From contig JAIDPG010000252.1 in NCBI GenBank assembly GCA_029062865.1, forward strand, positions 1 through 9,551: a DNA stretch of 9,551 nt, given 5' to 3'. Source of the stretch: Oscillospiraceae bacterium (lineage in GTDB: Bacteria > Bacillota > Clostridia > Oscillospirales > Ruminococcaceae). Each line of letters opens with the position of its first letter. Position 1 is the stretch's first letter. The notes under the pieces were generated by a model. It was given only the letters and a program-made list of their open reading frames with translations, was not told the DNA's origin and did no database searches. Both the position numbers and the translations under genes were made by a program. Shown here piece after piece: positions 6,507 through 9,551 of this stretch.

Positions 6507-6995
6507 TTAAGTTGTTGAGCCAAACCCGCCGTTTCTGACGCCGTCTGCCTCGTCGTCCTCGGTTATCCCGAACTCGGTGAAAATGCCTTGGATAAAGCCC
6601 GTGCCCGCGGGGATTATTACCGTTTTGCCTTCCTTGCTGTCGTTCGTGATTTTGACGAAAATATGCCCCTCGTTGTCGGAGCTGTAATAATCGCTGTCGA
6701 TTATGCCGACGGTGTTGTCTAATTGCAGGCGGAACTTAAAGCCCAGCCCGCTTCTTGGGTAGAGCGACAGCAGCCAACCCTCGTCTATTTTCACGCGGAT
6801 CCCCGTCGGGATCTTCGCGGTCTCGCCTGCCCCCAGCTCGATATCGAACGGCGCGTAGAAATCATACCCCGCCGAGCCGCTTGTCGCGCGGCGCGGGAGC
6901 TTTATCGCGTTGTAAACGGTCTGCGCGTCCGCTCCCGAATATCCCTCCAGGAACTGCGCGAGGCTCACCCTTTCAAATTTCGCAATTTTTTTCAT
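6507..6995 (-). CDS. dut: dUTP diphosphatase (dUTPase)
   Basis: dUTPase hydrolyses dUTP to dUMP and pyrophosphate, keeping uracil out of DNA and supplying dUMP for thymidylate. The five trimeric-dUTPase motifs are visible, numbering from ATG 6995: SAGYDFYAP (41-49), YPRSGLG (79-85), VGIIDSDYY (96-104, catalytic Asp100 and uracil-stacking Tyr103), GTGFIQGIF (131-139) and the C-terminal arm RNGGFGST (154-161). At 162 residues it is a little longer than the E. coli enzyme because of an N-terminal extension of about 30 residues, which I associate with clostridial forms. The frame stays open to a GTG at 7022, which would add 9 residues, but no ribosome binding site precedes it; an AAGGGGG lies about 11 bases before ATG 6995, so I choose that start. 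The gene lies downstream of the DUF1893 gene, separated from it by a large hairpin, and may be transcribed separately. Confidence 0.93.
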   Translation of the reverse strand: MKKIAKFERVSLAQFLEGYSGADAQTVYNAIKLPRRATSGSAGYDFYAPFDIELGAGETAKIPTGIRVKIDEGWLLSLYPRSGLGFKFRLQLDNTVGIIDSDYYSSDNEGHIFVKITNDSKEGKTVIIPAGTGFIQGIFTEFGITEDDEADGVRNGGFGSTT

Positions 6996-7033
6996 TTTCT
7001 TGCAGACCCCCTTATGTCTCACGTTACGGTTTG

Positions 7034-7095
7034 TAAGAAACGCTGCTATGATTTAGGGTTCCCCCGCCTCCGGCGGGGGAACCCGCAGTTTCTTA
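7034..7095. repeat. Large nested inverted repeat between DUF1893 gene and dut
   Basis: The core GGGTTCCCCCGCC (7056-7068) pairs perfectly with GGCGGGGGAACCC (7072-7084) around a 3-base loop. An outer arm TAAGAAAC (7034-7041) pairs with GTTTCTTA (7088-7095), and TGC (7044-7046) with GCA (7085-7087), leaving a 2-base bulge and a 9-base bubble on one side only. In the minus direction, that of both flanking genes, the core is followed by TAAATCAT and not by a T-run, so it is not a textbook terminator. It could be an mRNA stabiliser for the upstream operon, a regulator of dut, or a dispersed palindromic repeat. No clear dut promoter is seen beside it. Confidence 0.75.
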
Positions 7096-7110
7096 TAATC
7101 CGAAACGCAA

Positions 7111-7533
7111 TCAGCCGTTCATACGAATAAGCGCGAGCTCAATAGGCATAAGCGCCTCGGCGGCGTTTTCTATGCCCTCAACCGCCTTTTCAAGCGGGCA
7201 GAGGTCTGTCTTGTCCGCGTTGAGTATCTCGGGCACGAGAGTATCATAGTTTACGACAACGTGGTTGTTTTCGAGAAGCGTCTTTGCGCCCTCGCTCATA
7301 ACCTCAGCATAAACCTCGCGTATGCCCATAGCGATGTCGATGAACGCCGCGGCTCTGCCGATTACCTTGTCGGCTATCATATAGCTCATGTAGTTGTTGC
7401 CGCTGTTCATCCAATCAAGCAACGGCTGAACGCCCTTGTCCTTGCTTTTGAACATAACGCCGCCCTCCGTGAGAACGCAGGTGAGTTTTTCAGCTTTCAT
7501 GGCTTCCTTTGCTCTTTCAAGATTAGGGTGCAT
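7111..7533 (-). CDS. DUF1893 family protein, deaminase-like fold
   Basis: This 140-residue protein matches what I recall of the DUF1893 family in length and pattern: CVLTEGGVMFKSKDKGVQPLLD (19-40), ADKVIGRAAA (54-63), REVYAEVMSE (72-81) and the near-terminal LCPLEKAVEG (111-120). The family is believed to adopt a cytidine-deaminase-like fold, as in the Thermotoga protein TM1506. Catalytic deaminases carry [HC]xE and PCxxC zinc motifs. Here YAE (75-77) stands where HAE might be expected, and only one Cys (Cys112) is present, so zinc catalysis is unlikely; this alignment is by eye. The true function is unknown. The frame is open to 7623, but ATG 7533 is the chosen start because AAAGGAG lies 5-6 bases upstream and the longer form would overlap the S-component gene. 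It follows that gene by 41 bp and is probably in its operon. Confidence 0.82.
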   Translation of the reverse strand: MHPNLERAKEAMKAEKLTCVLTEGGVMFKSKDKGVQPLLDWMNSGNNYMSYMIADKVIGRAAAFIDIAMGIREVYAEVMSEGAKTLLENNHVVVNYDTLVPEILNADKTDLCPLEKAVEGIENAAEALMPIELALIRMNG

Positions 7534-7546
7534 AACTGCTCCTTTC

Positions 7547-7591
7547 TCCGCTTTCGCGGACACCGTTATTTTGATTACTCCTTTGGAGTAA
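7547..7591 (-). other. Two small hairpins between ECF S-component and DUF1893 genes
   Basis: In the mRNA sense (minus strand), TTACTCC and GGAGTAA (7585-7591 and 7575-7581) form a 7-bp stem with an AAA loop that includes the S-component stop codon. Downstream, TCCGC and GCGGA (7556-7560 and 7547-7551) close a GAAA tetraloop, and the DUF1893 ribosome binding site begins at the next base (7546). The position suggests control of translation or mRNA decay between the two genes; this is inference. Confidence 0.5.
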
Positions 7592-8120
7592 CTCTGTACA
7601 TAATAAGGGGAATAAGCGCCCATTGAAGCGCCAAGCCGAAAATTCCGACTCCGATGCTCGTCCAGATAACCGAAACGTTTACCGGGCTCCCAAGAGCGTT
7701 CACGCCGATGACTATCGCGAGCGCTCTTACCGCTCTTCCCGCGACCTGCGCGATAACGACTTTAAGAATAGCCGGCATTTTTGTACTACGCAGCAGACCC
7801 GCTGCTAAACCATACGCGAAAAGCTCAACGCACATAAACGGCAGCATTACCGCGCCGGGCATTCCCGTAAGCAGAAAGCTTATCAGCGGAGAAGCCGCGC
7901 CCGCGACTGCTCCCGCATACGGTCCGAGAAGCAGCCCCGCGAGAATGATCGGCAGATGCATCGGCAAAAACGTCTCGCCAAGCGACGTGCCAAGCCCAGA
8001 AGCCGCGCCCATTACGTGGAACAGCTGCGGAAGAGCCACCGCGCAAACTATCGCGATAAGCCCGCCGAGTGTCTGAACCTTCACCGAGAGCTTTTTTCCG
8101 CTCAAAATATTCGTACTCAT
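7575..8120 (-). CDS. ECF transporter S component (substrate-binding membrane protein)
   Basis: This 181-residue, very hydrophobic protein has about six predicted membrane segments (roughly 17-37, 53-68, 70-88, 91-110, 117-140 and 149-176), fitting the six-helix S components of energy-coupling factor importers. An AxxxA pattern (Ala23-Ala27) in helix 1 matches the motif by which S components dock on the EcfT scaffold. The stretch FLPMHLPIILAGLLLGPYAG (51-70) resembles PF12822-type members. S components capture vitamins, nucleobases or metals at the cell surface; the ligand cannot be assigned here. No EcfA or EcfT gene is present, so it probably uses a shared ATPase module encoded elsewhere. 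ATG 8120 is preferred because GAAAGGA lies about 11 bases upstream; the alternative ATG at 8162 overlaps the stop of the preceding gene and lacks a ribosome binding site. Confidence 0.87.
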   Translation of the reverse strand: MSTNILSGKKLSVKVQTLGGLIAIVCAVALPQLFHVMGAASGLGTSLGETFLPMHLPIILAGLLLGPYAGAVAGAASPLISFLLTGMPGAVMLPFMCVELFAYGLAAGLLRSTKMPAILKVVIAQVAGRAVRALAIVIGVNALGSPVNVSVIWTSIGVGIFGLALQWALIPLIMYRVTPKE

Positions 8121-8161
8121 AACTAAATCCGTCCTTTCGATATTAAAAAATAAAAAACTCA

Positions 8162-9292
8162 TTAACCGAGCATATTAACAAAATCGGCAAGCGCCTCGGA
8201 TATTTTTATCTGCTGCGGGCAGACAGCCTCGCAGCTGCGGCAGCCTACGCACGCGGAGGGCTTTTTGTCCTCGGCAAACGAGCTCAACGCCATCGGCGCG
8301 ATAAAGCCGCCGCCCGTGAATTTATGCTCGTTGTACAGCTCCAGCAGATCCGGGATCGGGAGCTCCTGCGGGCAGTGCGTTGTGCAATAGCGGCACGCCG
8401 TGCACGGAACGGTGTTTCCCGTCAGCCATTCCGCGGCGATTTCCTTAAGCGCCGTCATCTCCGCCTCGGAGAGCGGCTTTTTCTCCTCATAGACCGCGAT
8501 GTTCTCCTTGAGCTGGTCGAAGTTCGACATTCCCGATAAAGTCACCTTTACCTCGGGGAGTGTCTGTAAGAACCTGAAAGCCCATTCCGCGTCGGTCGCC
8601 TCAGGGCGGAGCGCCTTCAGCTTCGCGGAGTACATTTCGGGGAGCTTCGCGAGCTTTCCGCCGCGGACGGGCTCCATTACCCAAACGGGTATCTTGTTGT
8701 CCGTAAAGTACTTCACCTTGTCCTTAGCGCCCTGAAAATCCCAGTCCGCCCAGTTTACCTGAAGCTGCCCGAACTCCATATGCTCGCCGTAAGCCTCGAC
8801 AAAGCGCTTCAGCACGGGCATCGCGCCGTGCGCCGAAAAGCCGAGGTGACGTATTCTGCCGTTCTTTTTCTGCTCAAGGAGATACTCTAAAATCCCATAT
8901 TGCGGGTCAAGATATTCGTTAACATTCATCTCGCAGACGTTGTGGAACAGATAGAAATCGAAATACTCCACACCGCACTTTTCGAGCTGTTTTTCAAAAA
9001 TCTCCTTGACCTTGCCGATATTCCCAAGATCATAGCCGGGGAACTTGTTCGCGAGCTTGAATTTCTCGCGCGGGTGATTTTTCAGCGCACATCCGAGCAC
9101 GAGCTCGGAATTCCCCGCGTGATAGCCCCAAGCGGTGTCGAAGTAGTTTATTCCGTGCTCCAGCGCGTAGTCAACCATTTCGGCGGTCTTTTCGTAATCC
9201 GGACGGCTGTCGTCGCCGTCGATAACGGGAAGGCGCATACAGCCCAAGCCCAGAGCGGAGAGCTGTTCGCCGTGGAAATCGTTATAAATCAT
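8162..9292 (-). CDS. Aldo/keto reductase with C-terminal 2x[4Fe-4S] domain
   Basis: The first ~285 residues form an aldo/keto reductase barrel. GLGCMRLP (15-22) opens it, the catalytic tetrad is probably Asp52 and Tyr57 (YFDTAWGYH), Lys83 (ANKFPG) and His117 (YLFHN), and GFSAHG (151-156) and VMEPVRGG (205-212) are typical later motifs. The C-terminal ~85 residues carry two ferredoxin-like clusters: CTACRYCTTHC (297-307; Cys297, 300, 303, 307) and CVGCRSCEAVC (348-358; Cys348, 351, 354, 358), each expected to bind a 4Fe-4S cluster. Such fused proteins are common in anaerobes and probably link carbonyl reduction or alcohol oxidation to low-potential electron carriers; the substrate is unknown. 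It is cytoplasmic and full length (376 residues). ATG 9292 follows AAGGAG at about 8 bases. The stop touches the open frame of the S-component gene, and the 41-bp gap to that gene's chosen start suggests one operon, with this gene first. Confidence 0.93.
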   Translation of the reverse strand: MIYNDFHGEQLSALGLGCMRLPVIDGDDSRPDYEKTAEMVDYALEHGINYFDTAWGYHAGNSELVLGCALKNHPREKFKLANKFPGYDLGNIGKVKEIFEKQLEKCGVEYFDFYLFHNVCEMNVNEYLDPQYGILEYLLEQKKNGRIRHLGFSAHGAMPVLKRFVEAYGEHMEFGQLQVNWADWDFQGAKDKVKYFTDNKIPVWVMEPVRGGKLAKLPEMYSAKLKALRPEATDAEWAFRFLQTLPEVKVTLSGMSNFDQLKENIAVYEEKKPLSEAEMTALKEIAAEWLTGNTVPCTACRYCTTHCPQELPIPDLLELYNEHKFTGGGFIAPMALSSFAEDKKPSACVGCRSCEAVCPQQIKISEALADFVNMLG

Positions 9293-9315
9293 AGTTATTA
9301 CTCCTTATTTAAATT

Positions 9316-9450
9316 TAAATTTCAAAATCATGTCACCGTATGCTCACTCCGCGAGGTTGACCGCTTGCGGTCATTCGCGCGCTCCGTTGCGCTACGCTGA
9401 CGTGACCGGTCAAGATTTTCTTCGGAAATCTTGACACTTTTTGAAATTTA
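9316..9450. repeat. MITE-like element with inverted ends and internal palindromes
   Basis: TAAATTTCAAAA (9316-9327) is repeated in inverted orientation as TTTTGAAATTTA (9439-9450), and a few bases inside each end TGTCA (9331-9335) faces TGACA (9432-9436). The interior is G+C-rich and built of palindromes: TGACCGC/GCGGTCA (9358-9364 and 9367-9373), the perfect 10-bp TGACCGGTCA (9403-9412), and a 10-bp stem, GTCAAGATTT with AAATCTTGAC (9409-9418 and 9426-9435). There is no coding capacity. It lies 24 bp upstream of the aldo/keto reductase start, inside the region where that operon's promoter should be. A non-autonomous miniature element or dispersed palindromic repeat is the best guess; no clear target-site duplication beyond TA was seen. 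Confidence 0.55.
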
Positions 9451-9502
9451 TGTCACCACCGGTTTGTTGCTCTTCTTGTAACGCGCTTTTGACACGCCGC
9501 CG

Positions 9503-9551
9503 TTATGCCGCAGCGCTCATAATGCGCTCTACTATATTTACTATCTCATAA
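9503..9551 (-). CDS. Possible C-terminal end of an unidentified minus-strand gene
   Basis: Reading leftward from the window edge, one frame gives YEIVNIVERIMSAAA and then TAA at 9505-9503. The alternation of hydrophobic and charged residues looks like an amphipathic C-terminal helix, but 15 residues cannot be identified or proven coding. If real, it would lie upstream of the aldo/keto reductase operon in the same orientation, separated from it by the inverted-repeat element. Confidence 0.3.
   Translation of the reverse strand, partial: YEIVNIVERIMSAAA

Noticed and set aside
7534..7623. Upstream extension of the DUF1893 protein by 30 residues
   Set aside because: The extension would overlap the S-component gene and has no ribosome binding site, while ATG 7533 has an excellent one.
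8900..9400. Plus-strand open frame opposite the start of the aldo/keto reductase (166 codons)
   Set aside because: No ribosome binding site or motif, and it runs into the palindromic element; shadow frame.
9409..9442. Hairpin followed by five T as a plus-strand terminator
   Set aside because: No plus-strand gene ends nearby, the stem is weak and A+T-rich, and it is better explained as part of the inverted-repeat element.

Overview
The window looks like a chromosomal stretch from a Gram-positive anaerobe, most likely a gut- or rumen-type member of the Clostridia. This is inferred from several things together: G+C-rich genes separated by very A+T-rich gaps, strong AAGGAG-type ribosome binding sites, one near-consensus sigma-A promoter, a solitary ECF transporter S component, an aldo/keto reductase with a ferredoxin-like tail, an iron-sulfur (class I) fumarase subunit, and a dUTPase with the N-terminal extension I associate with clostridia. 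I cannot name the species.

Left part, plus strand (1-3664). The window opens inside the 3' end of a fabD-like malonyl-CoA:ACP transacylase. aroE (shikimate dehydrogenase) and aroK (shikimate kinase) follow, overlap by 4 bp and are probably co-translated; they encode consecutive steps of the shikimate pathway apart from a dehydration earlier in the route. After a short gap with a stem-loop comes a second pair: a metal-dependent amidohydrolase of unknown substrate and, 12 bp later, the alpha subunit of an iron-sulfur fumarase/tartrate dehydratase. The beta subunit that normally follows is absent.

Middle, plus strand (3665-6497). An A+T-rich gap holds a terminator-like hairpin, six A-tracts phased at about 10 bp, and a strong promoter. 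It drives an 844-residue signalling protein of the PAS / GAF-like / GGDEF / EAL type. Both output domains have lost their catalytic motifs, so it is probably a cyclic-di-GMP receptor or scaffold and not an enzyme. It ends at a strong bidirectional terminator that it shares with the convergent dut gene.

Right part, minus strand (6507-9551). Reading right to left, an aldo/keto reductase with two 4Fe-4S motifs, an ECF S component and a DUF1893 protein form a tight apparent operon; dut (dUTPase) follows after a large nested hairpin. The DUF1893 family is believed to have a deaminase-like fold without the full catalytic set, and its pairing with a vitamin/nucleobase-type uptake component is the most suggestive possible new functional link here. 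Upstream of the operon is a 135-bp element with inverted ends and internal palindromes (MITE-like), then what may be the last codons of another minus-strand gene.

No tRNA, rRNA, CRISPR array, transposase, phage gene or defence system was seen. The window is mostly housekeeping; the less ordinary parts are the degenerate GGDEF-EAL protein with its curved promoter DNA, the orphan fumarase subunit, the DUF1893/ECF pair and the structured non-coding elements.
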